Shown in pieces: positions 23,001 through 35,235 of a stretch of 64,000 nucleotides of DNA; the stretch's first letter is position 1; each line of letters opens with the position of its first letter. The notes under the pieces were generated by a model. That model saw only the letters and a list, made by a program, of their open reading frames with translations, searched no databases and was not told the origin of the DNA. The stretch comes from Marthasterias glacialis (lineage: Eukaryota; Echinodermata; Asteroidea; Forcipulatida; Asteriidae), in the NCBI GenBank assembly GCA_911728455.2, contig OU452222.1:7462108-7526107 (forward strand). The letters are read 5' to 3'. Made by a program: the position numbers and the translations under genes.

Positions 23001-25526
23001 AAAAAGAGTTTTTTTTAGACACGCACTACCGGCGTCGGACGACTATTATGTAGCCACCCGTCTGTTATTTTGTTTGTAATGTTGGCCTAAATCACTGTAA
23101 AAAAGGATAAACAACGTTGGAAAAGTGAGTATTAATACCTAGCCTTGCAGAATTTCAAATAGGCAATGGAATCACACAGTTTTGGAAAGCAATTTCTTTG
23201 TAGGATTTCAGCTTCAAAACTTTGAAATTTTTGTGTTGAAAAGTGTGTGGTGATCGCAGTCGTCTGGCCTAACATTCTGTCGCGCAATGTACACATCGTG
23301 CACAAGACTTGCTGGAACTGTCCTTACTGGCTTTATTCAGCCACTTGAAGGTCTCTGGTACAAACTCTGGAATACCTTTCACAGATTTCGAACAAAAAAA
23401 GCCTCAATCGAATAAACTAAATGCATTAATCATCGTGTACCGTACCACCCTTTCCTATGGAGGATTACGTGTGTGTTTACATTTTTTACCCAAGAGGGGT
23501 CACGTGACGTAGGTCGCACAATCGGTCTATAGGTTAAGTGTTTTTCTCTGTTGTGCGCAATCAAGCAGTTAATGTAAATGTGCTGGTATTGATATCCTTA
23601 TGTCAAGCTGTGATTGGATACATGTCAACTCATCTAAACACCTGATACCTTAAAGGTCAATATACATGTAGACATACATTTAGGGTTGTTGCATAACACA
23701 AGTCTTTGCTATTCATAAAATCAGCATTTCAGAAGGTGAAATCAAGTTATTCTTTGATAATTGTCGTTGTTTGTATGTACTGAGACTTCCATGGACATTT
23801 TAGATGACTTGGTTATATGACTTGAATTGTGATGAAAGAATTGACCCTGTTGAGAAGATTTGCTGCCTTTTCTAAACCTACAGCCTGTTTGTAACCATAC
23901 ATTGTTTGCAGATAACACACTGGGCATTGACTCTCTGCTCATGGTTGCTTCCAAAGCAAAAAATGTAGAGAAATGAATTGTTAAAATATTAATCTTGATA
24001 TTGACCTGAAGTCTGCATACATGTTTCTAAACCACTTCCACTAAAATTTCCATTATTCATTTTGAGGTTCTTTTTGGATATTTGAATGTGATATTTGGAC
24101 ATTTTTGTTTGTGTTGATCTGCTTTTTGTAAACATTTGTTTCTCCACTTGTCTTTAAATTGCAAATTAAATGGAAATTCCAAGTTCACAATCAAAATCAA
24201 GAACGTAAGATCTGTACCATTACAGCCCGTTCATCTCTAGGTATGCTTTCTGCATGAATACAATTCTGCTGAATATTTTCCATGTTTATTTCCCATTTGT
24301 TTAAGTACAGGTTTAGGCACTTTTACTAATCAATCTGTACTTTGTTGTAGGTGCCTTTTGATCCAGGTCGCCTTGTATTTCCTCCAGTAGCAGCAGCAGT
24401 CTTTGTGATCTTGTACTACTTTGTCCTGACTGCTATCATGCCTGTACCTGTTGCATACACCCTTATGGCAGGAACAATCCTTGGTTATATATGCTATGAT
24501 CTGACACATTACTACCTTCATCATGGCACACCAGCACCAGGTTCCTACTTTCAGGAACTGAAAACATACCATGTGAGACATCACTATGAGATCCAAGACA
24601 AAGGTGGGTTCTAATACATGTAACACCAAGGTTCTACTGACTAGATACTCAGGCATGTCAGGATCAGCTAGAGTTTGACCAATGTTGTGTGTGTAACTGT
24701 TGTTGTTCTCCTTTTTTTGGCTAGCTGGTATACCACTAAGGTTTCAGGTGCTAGTAAAAAAACAAAGAACATTGTACATGTTGCTTGAATTGTTGAACAC
24801 TTTTCAATAAATTAAACAATAATTATCGTTGACTTTTAACAATATTATTATAAACGTTTTGTAAACTAAAATCTAGCCACATATCATCACCAATAATACA
24901 GCCAAGCACGATCGATATAAAAAATAGAAAAAATAGACAAAATCCAAAACCGTCTGGTTTTACCAAATGAAAACATTGAAATTATAGAATCTTCAACAGA
25001 TACTTATGTTCCTTTTGTTTGATTTGTTTATTACAATCATGTGATTTGTGATTGATATTTTGATCTGTTGTAATAATACAGTTGATCAGAACCACATCCT
25101 CATTTTGTCAAGTAGAAGACAGAATGCACCTTGAATATTGTTATCATTATCATCATTATTATTGAGTTATTCAAAAGAACATCATATCCTGAAAGGTTGA
25201 CTTGTATTCAATAAACATTTGCATCTAAAAATAATGTCAACATCATAAACCACTTTGTTTACAGCGATTTTTCCATGTAAGCTGTTTAACCATAGAGTGT
25301 GGCTGTGGCATTTTTATTCTAATATACATATATCTATATTTTGTACTTTAATTGAAAGCAACACATTAATGGGACATGGTCGAGAATGGCAGCTGTTCTC
25401 ACAAAAAAGATATCTAACTGGTTTTAATTATTGTTTTTTTTCTCTTCACGTTTAGGATTTGGGATTTCCAGTAAGCTTTGGGACATTGTGTTTGGTACCT
25501 TAATACCTAGTGTCAAGACAGACTGA
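14026..25526 (+). CDS. FA2H: Fatty acid 2-hydroxylase (FA2H), complete, six exons
   Basis: FA2H is an endoplasmic reticulum membrane enzyme that adds a 2-hydroxyl to fatty acyl chains destined for sphingolipids. Exons: 14026-14265, 16990-17109, 18275-18524, 20406-20578, 24351-24603, 25456-25526. They give 368 residues (human about 372). Residues 8-80 are a cytochrome b5 domain with the haem motif HPGG (36-39) and a second haem histidine in HRHS (61-64). Exon 2 is a low-complexity Asn/Gly/Ser linker. From about 200 on is the fatty acid hydroxylase domain with di-iron histidine boxes HRFLFH (233-238), HFVLHGQHH (252-260), HYYLHH (314-319) and HVRHH (335-339), among hydrophobic membrane segments. 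The end, FGISSKLWDIVFGTL, is typical of the family. All catalytic histidines are present, so it should be active. Confidence 0.97.
14391..14986. mobile_element. Foldback element F with arrayed CTCGACTCAAAACCAT subrepeats
   Basis: The left arm (14391-14490) carries units such as CTCGACTCAAATCCAT; the right arm (14834-14986) carries about nine inverse units (ATGGTTTTGAGTCGAG). Outer ends GTGGTGTGCAG and, inverted, GTGGTGTAGAT match. No target duplication is evident. The interior at 14690-14835 is shared with 6840-7062. It starts about 125 bases after FA2H exon 1. Confidence 0.85.
15037..15600 (-). repeat. tRNA-derived SINE (family S, copy 3), split by a foldback insertion
   Basis: The SINE tail (AATAAACCACAAGGGAAACT) and B box (GGATTTGAACCTGCAACC on the plus strand) lie at 15037-15151. 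The A-box half (GCTCTACCAACTGAGCTATC) lies at 15550-15575. Element D2 sits between, so the SINE was present first. Confidence 0.85.
15143..15544. mobile_element. Foldback element D2 nested in a SINE, 9-bp target duplication
   Basis: Element 15152-15535 begins TAGACCCAGTAACTGGGG and ends CCCCAGTTACTGGGTCTA. Its arms continue inward for well over 100 bases (GTATGTGTAAGTTGGTTTGA against its inverse near 15440). The perfect direct repeat GCTTAACGT flanks it at 15143-15151 and 15536-15544 and is part of the interrupted SINE. Confidence 0.95.
16078..16279. mobile_element. Small MITE with AAGGGACACAC terminal repeats
   Basis: AAGGGACACACCGGTT at the left and AACCAGTGTGTCCCTT at the right are inverted with 15 of 16 bases matching. 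The 202-bp element has no ORF and lies in FA2H intron 1. No clear target duplication. Confidence 0.75.
18703..19331 (+). mobile_element. Family C element, full-length copy in FA2H intron 3
   Basis: Runs from TGACCAGTTGGCG to CGGTAGCAACTGGTTAAC. Family words present are GGGGTTATTGTGTAATCCC, CTTTTGTTCCAAGAAGAGGA, TGTATTTCGGCTCAATGGAG, TTTTGCAATTTATGG and TCTTGGCTTTGTCAAGT. No coding capacity. Confidence 0.8.
21050..21300. repeat. Degenerate short repeats rich in CACGACA and AATGCCA
   Basis: Imperfect units of the type AATGCCAAGACGGCACGACA recur in the first part and more weakly at 21200-21290. This could be the remains of another subrepeat-bearing element; no inverted mate is evident. Confidence 0.45.
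21430..21633 (+). repeat. Family C element, internal fragment
   Basis: Matches the right-central part of family C (ACCAATCCTTTGCTGTTGGG through GCGGTACCCTCAGAGAAAG and AGAATCCCACAGGGGGCCG). Both termini are missing. Confidence 0.7.
22758..23532 (+). mobile_element. Family A element, copy 2 (full length) in FA2H intron 4
   Basis: Ends CAATAGACCGATTGCGCG and CGCACAATCGGTCTATAG bracket 775 bp with the complete family A interior. One of the better preserved copies. Confidence 0.9.
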
Positions 25527-26960
25527 TGACTGCGTCTGACCTGGAGTCAACATCAAGGTGACTTCCTCATCATTTTACAATGACTTTATGATCAATTTTG
25601 CATACATGTTTTGACTTTTTTTTTTTCAAGTTTGTAAGAATAACCCTCTTTACAATTGTAAAAGGAAACTATAAAAGCCTTAGGTTCTTAAAGGTTTTAA
25701 ACAAATTATTGAATGCAATTTGGGATGAGTGAGAATGTACATGTACATGAAGCTGTAAAAGGTAAAACAAAACTTACATCTTGAGATTGAAATTATAATC
25801 TTACCACAAGTTCATGTGATTTGAGGGTATAACATACATGTACTTCAGAAATGTCTGAGTTGAGTGTGAGGATTATATACAGAACTTGGAAAACATAATG
25901 ATCAATTTGGGTTTCAAACACACTTATAATTTGAACCATTGTTCTGATATAATCATTTTGTACAGGGAAAATATGTCATAGAAAGTACACTATTAATGTA
26001 GTCTTTTGAAACAATTCAATTCGTTCTGATTATTTACTCAAAAGAATAACAAGAAACAATCTTAAAAGGTTTCATGCTTTCGGATAGTAGTGTGTGTGAT
26101 TTCTGGTTACCTGTCTACTCCTTGTACTGAATTATTATCAGTCTGCCTTCAGTCATTTAATGAGATTTAGCTAGATGCAACCAAAGTAACAATGAAATAG
26201 CTACAATAGATCTTTCTTTTGTTTTGTCACAGCTGCAAGATTTGCCAACCTTGCTTGGCAAAATTGTGGGGAAAAGTACATCAATTTATCATGTAATACA
26301 ATAATGCTGCCAAATTACCCATGTTGCTAATAAATCAGTCCAAAAATAAAAAGTAAAATGTTGTTCTAAAAGAGCATAATTGTGCCAGCCAATTTACATG
26401 TTTTGTGATACTCAAGGCCACCCATACAAAATGGTGTCCAATGTTAATCAACAAAAGAAAGGTCTAAAGCTCAGAATGTTATTTTTAAAACTTGCCTTTT
26501 ATTTATGTCATACACCTGTCATCCTTAGCTCAAGCACTGAATTATTATTTTTTTGTTAATATTTGTTTTTACCTTTTGTGAAAACCTTGGATGTCATTAT
26601 TGTAATGCTGTTGCTTTTACAACGTACACTGCAGACAAAATTCTAAAAATGATGTGATGTTTGCATTGAATGCACTTTTTGGAAACGTGTCAGCATATCA
26701 ATTGAACTATATGCAAAGTGTACATGTGTCTATACTGGATGTAAATATTGCAGTAAATCTCCAGAAACAGGAACTGTTTAATTATGTTGCAATACAAGAC
26801 ATGACTAGTTTTGGGATGTGTAGGAATGGTGAGAGCCATGTTTGATGTAGTCTTGTCATGGGAAGAAAAGAAAAATGCAGCGTTGAATAGATGTGCATGT
26901 ACACATCTACACTTGTGAGAGATTTATTTTAGGGAAATAAAGCTGTTGCAAGTTCTCTGC
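25527..26960 (+). other. FA2H 3' UTR
   Basis: Follows the TGA at 25524-25526 and runs to the first convincing polyadenylation signal. The stretch is AT-rich with no competing gene. Later AATAAA words, such as near 28796, could allow a longer transcript. Confidence 0.55.
26936..26941 (+). terminator. Probable FA2H polyadenylation signal AATAAA
   Basis: AATAAA followed within 40 bases by a GT-rich TGTTTTGTG element at 26972-26980, the usual layout for cleavage and polyadenylation. Confidence 0.5.
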
Positions 26961-27794
26961 CAATGTCTGCAATGTTTTGTGACCACAATTTGCACCTGAT
27001 TGATCTGTTCTTCTTTCAGAATAATTCAATGTGTATTTTGGTTTTTTGAGGTTTTTTTTGCCAGGTAGTTTGATTGAGAGTAGAATTGAACTATGAAGCG
27101 ATGTAGATATTTGTGGCTTTGTGTCAACTCATAACACTCAAACCCTAGTTACAATAATTGAATTTGTGACTGTAAGCTCATGTCAAGTTGAATACAGACA
27201 GCGGTAACTTAGTTACTTAATGTACTTCATTGATATGCTGTAACAAACATAGTTTGAAAGTTATGTTTTATTGTTTAATTTATTGCACAAATGATGAGGC
27301 ACTCAATGAACATTAACGTCTGTGAATTTATAAACTTGAACCAAGAAAATGAGAAAATCTGAAGTTCATGTGAACATTGAAATGTGAACATCCCCCCCTG
27401 TAAATATAAAACTATTTATATAGAAACTAAAATGGCTAAGAGCAAATTTATAATAACTGCCTGTTTGTTTACTTGCTCGTACATACAAAAACTGTAAAAT
27501 TTGGCTAAGTAGACAGTTATGACTCTTTAATTCTAACTCTTTTATCTTATAACAGTAGGAAGAATTTATCGGGTTGCAAGGTTTATTACTTGATTTTTTT
27601 TTTAAACATTCTAAACTGTACATGAGAAGAAATATTCTGTACATAATGTATGAGTTAGCAATACTAGAGATTGATGTACAGGTTGATTTATTGTAGACCT
27701 GCATGTATGATATCTTTATAAAGCGTTAATATCTTGGAATGCGTTTTGTTAAAAAAAAACAGATCGGAGAGTACTATGCACAAATATTGGAGTA

Positions 27795-27926
27795 CCGTAA
27801 TTTTCGGCCTATAATACTGCGGCTTATGGGGTATAGCGGCTTATGTGCCGACAACTGAATCTTGCTTTGTAAATTCTTAAGCGCAGCGGCTAATGGGCCG
27901 AGCTGCTTTTGGGCCGAAAATTACGG
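27795..27926. mobile_element. Small MITE with CCGTAATTTTCGG ends
   Basis: CCGTAATTTTCGGCC at the left and GGCCGAAAATTACGG at the right are perfect 15-bp inverted repeats. The interior repeats GCGGCTTATGG-like words. The ends resemble a widespread animal MITE type starting CCGTATTTTTCGG; that comparison is from memory. Confidence 0.8.
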
Positions 27927-29454
27927 AGCAGTACCTATGATGACCTGGTACATGTATATGGAACAAGAATATAAAAAAGCAACAAATAACATTGAAGGGT
28001 ATTTACACATTACATGTACATTGATGTGTATAATAGGGCCAATGACTTTAAGAAAAGTGAAGAAATTCACAAATCCACAATTTGATTTAAGATATCCACA
28101 AAATTGCATAATTCTTTGATTTAATGTCAACATGTACAAGATCATGGGCTATCCACTAACAAAAAAAGTATATACTATTGCTTTATATCGCACTGTTTCA
28201 GGATTTCATTGTGCTAAGATAGCACCAAAGAGCATATACACTTCAAAATTCATACAATAGACAATACACCTTTATTAGTGTCTTATCTCAGATGGTCTAA
28301 GACAGGTGGTGTCAGAGTAGTGTGAAATTTGGTAACCCTTTAATAAACTATTGTTTGTTTATTTATGAAACCTATTCACAAAACCCGTATTTGGTTGATT
28401 TAGGCACAAGGTATGGAGTCGATATTGAAAATGATGTGTTTTGTAATAGTTTGTGTTTACTTATGTCAAAAACACCATTTCCAAATCAAGACACGGATTC
28501 TCTTAGTTTTATCCATTTTATACATCGCTAAAATGTTGTCCTGTTGTACTGCATGAACAATGTTTTTGATATTGTTGGATATAATTATTATTGTGAGATG
28601 GTGGTTTGTCTAATACATTTGCTGGACTAGGTCTGTGTACATATAATGTATCTTAAAACCCAGAGCTCAGCAATAGGAATGGTATGGTCATTGCAAAGTG
28701 CTTCCATTAATTCCCATTTATATTTTAGGATTTAATTAGATTTTATGTTTTGCACTGAATTGGGGTTCCTTGTATGGTTTGGTACACGTAGGTATTAATA
28801 AAAATGCTTGAAATAACACATATATCCATATATGCAACCATTAACTTTATGCTATTAGTATGGGTTTTCAATAATGTAGTATTTTATGTATAATCCTGTA
28901 CTTCATGAAGTTGATGAATTTAAAATAATTGTAGAGGAGTTCAACCTGTAATGCGATTCTAGTATAAATGCTGACTCTTATCATGCAATTACTGCAAGCA
29001 GGGGATAGTCTTTAAAAAGTAAAATAAGGGTAATTTTATCTAAATAAGAAATTTGAGTTTCCGCAGCAGTCAAAGAAAGGATATTCTGTGCTTAAATAAA
29101 AGAAGACCATTCATGTTTTAGTTACTCTGTGACTAGCTGACAGATTCACATCAAGTGAAAATAAATGAAATACAAGTACACAAAGCCTAAGGATTTATAT
29201 TGTTTTTTCGTGCATATTTGTTTTAATTTATTAGTGTGGTGTAGTAAAAAATAAAATTAACAAAGGTAACCTTACAAAGATTCCCATGTATTTATTTATG
29301 ATGCTCAGTCTTTTGTAGGTGAACTATTATTTTTAAACAGTAATTTATTTCTGTACCAGGATATTCCTGTTCTCAAAATACCAGTGAAATAGGTCAGTGT
29401 TACCTGTACATTATGGATGATGCAAAAGCCTACTTGCAGGCGTAGACATACGAG

Positions 29455-29515
29455 CCGGGGGGGGGGGGGGTAAGTTGCCCCCCCAAAAAAAAAAAAAAAT
29501 AATAATAATAATAAT
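29455..29515. repeat. Poly-G, poly-A and (AAT)n microsatellite
   Basis: A run of about 14 G, then CCCCCCC, about 15 A and five to six AAT units occur back to back. Such junctions are prone to assembly error. Confidence 0.9.
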
Positions 29516-30356
29516 TAAATAAAATTAAATTAAATTTGTCAGCATGAATAACACCATAGTGTTATAATTCTAGTATAATTCTAGTATCAAAGTTAATTGA
29601 TTCCATTTAAAAATTACGAGAATTTTCCAGTTATGTTATGAACTGGGAGTATGTCATCCCACTAATAACGAATTAAATCTCCTTTGTGCTGCAGCCTATT
29701 GTGAAGAACATCAAACTGAAAAGTTTTTCTCTACCCATAGCTCTAGTCCTCTAGCTCCCATAAACGGGGCTCAGTATTGCAGACACCGAGTGTGTGTAAT
29801 TGCGGATACACACAGGCATATGCGAGGGTGGCAGGGGCGATTTCCCCCCAAACATTTTCCATTATATTTTTAGGATATGAAGTAATGAAAACAACACTAC
29901 AGTAGAGCTTCTTCGCTGCGTGCGTGGATAGTCTCCTGACTACGATGATGACGAAAGTTTCCGGTTCCAGCCATGGTCCGTTTTTGTTTTAATCACCGTA
30001 TTGTTTCTTGTGAGTCTTTTTCTTGGGTAGTTTTCTCTTTAAACTTGTTTTATATTGTTTGCTATATTTTTCTTCAACCTTCGGGTTTCCGAGGATTTAA
30101 TAAAAAAAAAAGGAAATAGGGTCCGAGAATCTGTTTTTTGCGATGTCGTTTTTTGGGGGAAAAGTCGCCAGTGTGGGGGTGTGTTCGCGCCGCGGTGATG
30201 GGAGCGTGTGGTAAAAATACACACGCTGGGGGGCTTAATTTTTTTTATGCATTCCAAAATTGCCACTGTCATAACGATTTTCAATGGGAATTTTGTTTTC
30301 TTTGAATCGATCCCAAAAAGCGAATCCTGAAAAAAGGTGTTTTTTTTCGAGGATTG

Positions 30357-31168
30357 CAATGGACCGATTGCGTGACAGTGTTTACATGCGGTCACGTGAC
30401 CCTCTATTGGGTGTGACGTCATACAACTGATGAAAAAATACGTGTAAAGAGATAGTCCGTGACACAGAGTACGAAAACAGTCGATTTTACTGTCGTTAAG
30501 CGATGAATTAGTTAATCAGCCCCTTTATTTAAAGTAGTATGTTGTGGCATTAATTTAAATCACATCTGTGTTTCATAATTTAACAGAATTCTACTAAAAA
30601 TAGTTTTTTTTTCAGCCATGCACTTCCGGCGTCGGACGACTATTTTGTAGCCACCCGTCTGTTATTTTGTTTGTAATGTAGGCCTAAATCACTGTAAAAA
30701 AAAAAAAGGATAAACAACGTTGGGAAAGTGAGCATTAATACCTAGCCTTGCAGAATTTCAAACAGGAAAAGGAATCACACAGTTTTGGAAAGCAATTTCT
30801 TTGTAGGATTTCAGCTTCAAAACTTTGAAATTTTTGTGTTGAAAAGTGTGTGATGATCGCGGTCGTCAGGCCTAACGTTCCGTCGTGCGTTGTAAGTACA
30901 CATCGTTCACATTTATACGGTACTTTTACAATTTTCAAGACTTGCTGGAACTGTCCTTACTGTCTGTATTCAGCCACTTGAAAGTCTCTCGTACAAACTC
31001 TGGAATATGTTTCACATAATTTATTTCGAGCAAGAAAAGCCTCGATCGAATAAACTAAATGCATTTAATCATCGTGTACCGTACCACCCTTCTATGGAGG
31101 ATTACGTGTGTGTTTACATTTCATACCCAAGAGGGGTCACGTGACGTGGGTCGCCCAATCGGTCTATT
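30357..31168 (+). mobile_element. Family A element, copy 3 (full length)
   Basis: Ends CAATGGACCGATTGCGTG and CGCCCAATCGGTCTATT bracket 812 bp with the family interior, including a longer A-run at 30696-30708. It ends about 270 bases before the putative first exon of the next gene. Confidence 0.9.
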
Positions 31169-31429
31169 CTGAACTGCAGAAGAAAAAAATTGCCGCTTGG
31201 GGGGTCGGTCGTTGGTGTCTCGGCCGGGCGGGGTCGGCCGTATTTGTGTGTGTTGTTATCAAACTTTATTATGAATTATGCATCTCATGAATATGCCGGT
31301 TGTGATTGGCTGCTGCACGACACACACGCACATACATTGTACATGTATAGTAATGTACATGTACATGTACAACGATGTGTACATGACAGTGTTGTGTTTT
31401 GTGTACACGTGATTTGATTCTCACATACA

Positions 31430-31526
31430 CTGATTCTCAGCAAGCATGACACTCAGAATTAAGACGTAAGAAGAGTCTCACACGTGGGAACGGATGTTGC
31501 TGATAATAGATGCTCAGACAAAGTAG
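31430..31526 (+). promoter_or_regulatory. Putative non-coding first exon of the Mextli-like gene
   Basis: AAAGTAG at 31520-31526 is followed by the strong donor GTAAGTAAACG, with two CACGTG-type E-boxes nearby (31405 and 31481). The next exon with an acceptor in the same orientation is 35217. The assignment rests on position and the donor only, and the 5' limit is unknown. Confidence 0.4.
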
Positions 31527-32974
31527 GTAAGTAAACGCCTTTTCTTAATCTTTCTCGTTTTAAAGACCATTGACATGCTTCCCCCATCACATAGAACTTA
31601 TTTGAAAGCTTTTAATTTTCATACTGAGAAATATATGAACTGCAACTGTTTTTTTTTTACAACTTCTTAAACGAAATTCAGAATTAACTATCGTGCCGTC
31701 ACCCGTTTCTGATCGACACCTATTTTTGATCACCAATTTTGATTTCCGTTTACCATGAGAAGGGACGAGATCTTGTGGTTTCCACTACTTGGTAATTATT
31801 CTGGGTTGTGACAGTTGTTAATCAAGTATCAGCTTGTCTTACTTTATTACCAGGAGATTATGTAAGAAGGATGTAATAGTAATACTATTCCTAAGTAATA
31901 ACTAGCATTTAACCACATATATCAAGCAGTAATGCATTGTGTAAGCCTTATCCCTCACTGTACATTCCCCTGGCTTGGGGGGGGGGGGTGGCATTGCTTT
32001 TCAATGTATTTTTAAATTTTAGGACTATGGTGAGCTGAAAGTTAAAGTGGATTTTCGACGTCAACATATTATCCATTCTATGAAACTTACGAAACTGTAG
32101 ATGTTTGGTGGAAATTGCAAACTATACCTACTGAGCCAGGCCAGCTGCGTAGAGGGGGTGGGGTGGCTCGTACTACTTGGCTCATGTCCTATGTAGCCTT
32201 GGCTACTCCGCTGCCCAGGCTCATTAGGTTTCTAGTGTGCACTTTTCACCATTACATTACAGTTTTGTGCAAAGTAAAATTGTACACACAAAGTTTCTTA
32301 TAATAAGGGATAATAATTAGTATGTTGATGTTGAAAACCCACTTTTATTTTCCACTCAGCACAGTCCTAAAATTTAAGAATACACAGTATCAGAAAGTTA
32401 GGTGCTAAAAACAAGGGAGCTTTAGAGTTTAGTATACATTGTCATTACCAACTGGTTGACAACCATTAAAGTTCTGCAAAAATTGGAAGGACAAAGGATT
32501 GGTGTGGTGTATTATCAATGTCCAAGTATTAAATTTGACCTGATGAGAAGGTGATGAAGGATTTAAACTGCTGATTACTATTTTACTGTATCTGAGAGAT
32601 TTAACATCTGGAATTGGTTTAAGCATATTGACCCAGTTCACCTGATGTCATCATAATAATTTCATCGTCATGGTCAGTGCATGCACTGTACAAGAAAGTC
32701 AGTGCAAACAGTTTAAATTTGCTGGTGTTTGTAAGTCAACTTTTTAAAATGATACAACAGTTGTTGATAAGTGTGACAGCAATTATAGTTAGTTCACTTT
32801 AACATATTAGGCCTCAGGTAAATTTTGAGAACTGTTTTCTTCATCTATTGTAATATCTTCAGATATAAAAATTGTGTGTTTTGCAAAAGTAGGGCAGCAA
32901 GTTTGAGTGGAATTTCCTGAGGAAATACAAGCTTAGTGGCTTAGTTGACATTCTTACATCATACTTCATCATGC

Positions 32975-33073
32975 TAAGGCCAAGTAAAAAGAATACATGT
33001 TTAGCGTCATGCCTTTTTGTAAAAAAGGAGGAGGACGGGGACGCTAAACATGTATTTTTTTTATTTGGCCTTA
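32975..33073. mobile_element. 99-bp palindromic element
   Basis: Arms of 34 bases start TAAGGCCAAGTAAAAAG and end TTTATTTGGCCTTA, with 2 mismatches. The inner bases near 33010-33028 form a smaller hairpin. It lies in the first intron of the Mextli-like gene. Confidence 0.85.
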
Positions 33074-33267
33074 TGTGAAGCATGGAGGCATGTACATGTA
33101 TGTTTATATTTGTTGTAGTTCCCAAACCCAAGTAACCAATAATAAAGAACTTCTGCAGCTAGATCTTGGCTTTTGGCAAGTTGCCTTTACATGTATAGTG
33201 GAGCAGCATCTAGGTTCAATTTTTCATCAATTGTGCACTTTTTTTATACTATAAAAGCACCACATGT

Positions 33268-33296
33268 ACCATAGAGCAAGGACCTTGCTCTATGGT
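33268..33296. repeat. Perfect hairpin ACCATAGAGCAAGG
   Basis: Arms of 14 bases around a single A: ACCATAGAGCAAGG, then CCTTGCTCTATGGT. Related CATAGAGC palindromes occur at 37346-37372 and 47332-47370. Confidence 0.8.
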
Positions 33297-33340
33297 TGTA
33301 CACACACAGGCAGACAAATCCTACATGTATATTGATAAAC

Positions 33341-33845
33341 AAATATACCAATTGCACTCTCTAAGTCTAAGTCACGTGACCTGTAGTGGGTACTAAACGT
33401 AAACAAACATGACAGCCTCCATATGAAAGGTATGGTACATGATGATTGTTGCTTTATTCGATCGAGGCTTTTCTTTCTCGAAATCTGTGAACAGTATTCC
33501 AGAGTTTGTACCAGAGACCTTCGAGTGGCTGAATAAAGCCAGTAAGGACAGTTCCAGCAAGCCTTGGAAATATTACAAGGCACGTCATGTTCACATTGTG
33601 GTATTACCAGTTGCACGACAGAATGTTTGGGCCAGACGACTGCGATTACACACTGTTCAACACAAGAATTTCACAATTTTGAAGCTGAAATCATCCAAAG
33701 AAAACCAAGCTTTCAAAAACTGTGTGTTTCCTTTGTCTATTTGAAATTCCACAAGGCTAAGTATAAATGCTCACTTTTCGAAAGTTCCACAACTGAATAA
33801 AGTGTGGCAATATCAATGCACTATCATATTTAGACCTACACTGTT
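33341..33845 (-). mobile_element. Family A element, copy 4, reversed and truncated
   Basis: Starts at a degraded terminus (ATACCAATTGCACTC) and reads the family interior in reverse: TTATTCGATCGAGGC, CCAGTAAGGACAGTTCCAGC, GCCTTGTGGAAT-like and TTTAGACCTACA. Similarity then stops, so the distal 300 bases are missing. Confidence 0.8.
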
Positions 33846-35235
33846 GATGTGTTGTTAAAATCTAATCAGTATACATTATTGTCACCAAAAATAATTTGCA
33901 ATACCACTACAGAGTTTCTTTTATAAGTTGTTGTTGAAAAAAAAATAGTGCTTACCTTCGTCTCATTAACAGGGTATTTGAGAATTTTATTTTAAAAGCA
34001 CATTTTAAAATATCCTAGGTTGTTGACAACTTGTGTCTATACATGGAGGAAGTTCCTTCCTTTGTGATCTACATGACTGTTCTATTCATTTAGTGATGGC
34101 AATAAACAAAGCCCTACACACACGTGCGTAATTGTAACCTGGGTAAATGGTACACTTGAATAAATCCAATAAAACTAAACGCTGGGGTAACTCACTTTAC
34201 AAAAACTCAACTAAACTAAGGATCGAATAGAGAAAAGTCGCAAGGAATTGCAAAAGAGGGACAGTGACACAAAATGTACGTTTACTTAACAAAATAACCA
34301 AAAAATGACTTTATTTATGAACCAGTGACAAAACAACTCAAAATGATAAACCTAACCTTAAAATCAGTAAAAACTAAACCAAGACCCAAAATACAAAAAC
34401 CACAAAAAACACAGTGCCAAAGCAAGTTACAAATTAAAATCAAAACAGTTTTAGGAAACCGAGTCCATAGCAGCAATAACTTTGTGAAGTAGGACGACTC
34501 AGAAAATTGAAGAAAATCAAAGCTAACAATGTACATGTATCACAGGATGGGGAACACAAAAATGTGGTGTTTCCCTGGAGCTGCCAAGCTGCTATCTGAA
34601 GTTAATTACCTTTACAAGGGGTGACTAACCACACTACCAAGGACTACGCAAGAGGGTTCATTGTTTATTACAAGGAATTTCTAAGAAGTTAACTAAAGGG
34701 ATGCTAGAAGAGCTTAGGGGGGAAATGTAAACAGTGGAAAGATATACATGTGTAAATCAACTCTAACATAAACACAAGCTATTTCTACCCTGTTACATAA
34801 TGTCCATATAATTCCTTACTGCCTCCAAAGTATAGTTTATCTACAAAAAACATTCTTCATGATTTGACATAAGGGGCCGTTCTTTCCTCAAATAGTCATT
34901 TACAGAAATTAAAAGCTTTTCTGTGTAGTTTCTGAAACTCGCCAATCAAGTACAATGGGTGTGTGTTAAAGCAGTTTTAATTTGAAAAAGTGTTTTTCTT
35001 GTGCAAAGTTGTATCTTACAGAAATCATATGCATTTTAAAAAGAATATTTCAATTTGATTAAATCGAGTATAAACAAGGAAACAAATTTGTTGCAGTTAA
35101 AGGTTATCAGCAAACAGTTTCTATTTCATTGTGTCTATATTATTTATCACTTTTAGACATGAATATAATTGCTATTTAAGTTCTAATACCCATATCCTCT
35201 TCTGTGTTGTTATCAGACAGGACAGTTTTCCAGAC

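Larger units (their letters stand above)
26961..31400. other. Intergenic DNA between FA2H and the Mextli-like gene
   Basis: About 4.4 kb without a supported exon. It holds a small MITE (27795-27926), a homopolymer and AAT microsatellite cluster (29455-29515) and a family A copy (30357-31168). The remainder is AT-rich and featureless. Confidence 0.6.
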